From positions 1 to 64,000 of the forward strand of contig CAWDRV010000005.1 of NCBI GenBank assembly GCA_963804825.1: a DNA stretch of 64,000 nt, written 5' to 3'. Both the position numbers and the translations under genes were made by a program. This DNA is from JBKQVT01 sp963804825. GTDB lineage: Bacteria; Planctomycetota; Planctomycetia; Pirellulales; Thermoguttaceae. The notes below the pieces were generated by a model that searched no databases, had not been told where the DNA came from, and worked only from the letters and a program-made list of their open reading frames with translations. Below, one piece after another: positions 63,764 to 64,000 of this stretch. Within the stretch, counting starts at the first letter, position 1. The number at the start of each line of letters is the position of its first letter.

Positions 63764-64000
63764 TCAGACGGCCCCGGCCGTAGCGGCGATCTTCCGCTCG
63801 GCGATGATTTCCCGCTCGAGGCTCGGCGGCACGCGGCGATAACGGGCGAACTCCAGCGTGAAAGTCCCCTGCCCTTGCGTCATGCTCCGCAGGTCGGTCG
63901 AATAACCGAACGTCTCGACCAAGGGGACTTCGCCCTCGATCCGCGCGGTGACGCCGTCCAACTCGGTGGCCACGACCATGCCGCGGCGCGACGTCAGGTT
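63764..64000 (-). CDS. fusA: Elongation factor G, C-terminal end (partial)
   Basis: The last 78 codons of EF-G; the rest lies past the right edge. Domain V residues NLTSRRGMVV and PLVETFGYSTDLRSMTQGQG, then FTLEFARYRRVPPSLERE, are characteristic. EF-G promotes ribosome translocation. The tail ends RKIAATAGAV. Planctomycetes often have several EF-G paralogs, so this may not be the main copy. Confidence 0.9.
   Translation of the reverse strand, partial: NLTSRRGMVVATELDGVTARIEGEVPLVETFGYSTDLRSMTQGQGTFTLEFARYRRVPPSLEREIIAERKIAATAGAV

Overview
The window is GC-rich, densely packed DNA of a planctomycete, most likely in or near the Pirellulales. The signs are a PEP-CTERM sorting tail, squalene-cyclase-fold envelope proteins, LRR and TPR proteins, a GH78/GH38 glycosidase repertoire, a bacterial-microcompartment protein pair, a four-ACT aspartokinase, and many short palindromic intergenic repeats. 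No rRNA or complete tRNA is present.

Layout. 1-3182 is the right end of an integrated island: a broken DUF3732 ATPase gene, two paralogous excisionase-type HTH genes, a tyrosine recombinase, and the 5' half of a tRNA-Pro(GGG) gene cut at the anticodon loop. 3.4-11.8 kb holds core metabolism and repair (pyrF, ndk, pcrA), a decayed PEP-CTERM gene, sugar-nucleotide genes (galE, rfbD), an SDR enzyme and an LRR protein. 11.8-26.9 kb is almost entirely minus strand and concerned with envelope and signalling: galM lipoprotein, TPR protein, zinc-ribbon/chagasin-like protein, a histidine kinase / response regulator / RsbU-type phosphatase cassette, a squalene-cyclase-fold protein with a membrane protein and a secretin-like fragment, a Tat-exported GH38 mannosidase, and a very long Gly-Ser-rich secreted protein. 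27.5-36.2 kb has a MoxR ATPase, a two-gene arginine-to-proline module (LOR/SDH protein plus arginine dihydrolase), an M16 peptidase pair, rlmI and a small membrane protein. 36.3-49.3 kb is core: lysC, a DUF151 protein, valS, cimA behind a well-formed attenuator, an HEPN/MNT pair, ftsK and truB. 49.4-51.7 kb holds a membrane-anchored Mrr-type nuclease and a small exported protein, each placed behind a copy of a 308-bp direct repeat that ends in a promoter. 51.7-64 kb has a transmembrane Ser/Thr kinase, hemB, hicAB, a PduS-like/PduT-like microcompartment electron-transfer pair, a GT39-type membrane glycosyltransferase, a GH78 rhamnosidase, a RelE-type toxin-antitoxin pair and the 3' end of fusA.

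A warning for every reader: at least fourteen genes, including valS, hemB, pcrA and galE, are interrupted by one-base indels although the flanking frames are well conserved. This looks like base-calling or assembly error more than biology, so coordinates below span the reconstructed gene and the evidence states where the frame changes.

The most novel-looking items are: a Val/Ile leader-peptide attenuator in front of cimA; the promoter-bearing 308-bp repeat behind the Mrr nuclease and its neighbour; the split arginine dihydrolase / ornithine-to-proline module; the isolated PduS/PduT pair; the Gly-Ser-rich protein with CPC motifs; and an unannotated two-gene HicA-like module at 38.8-39.2 kb.
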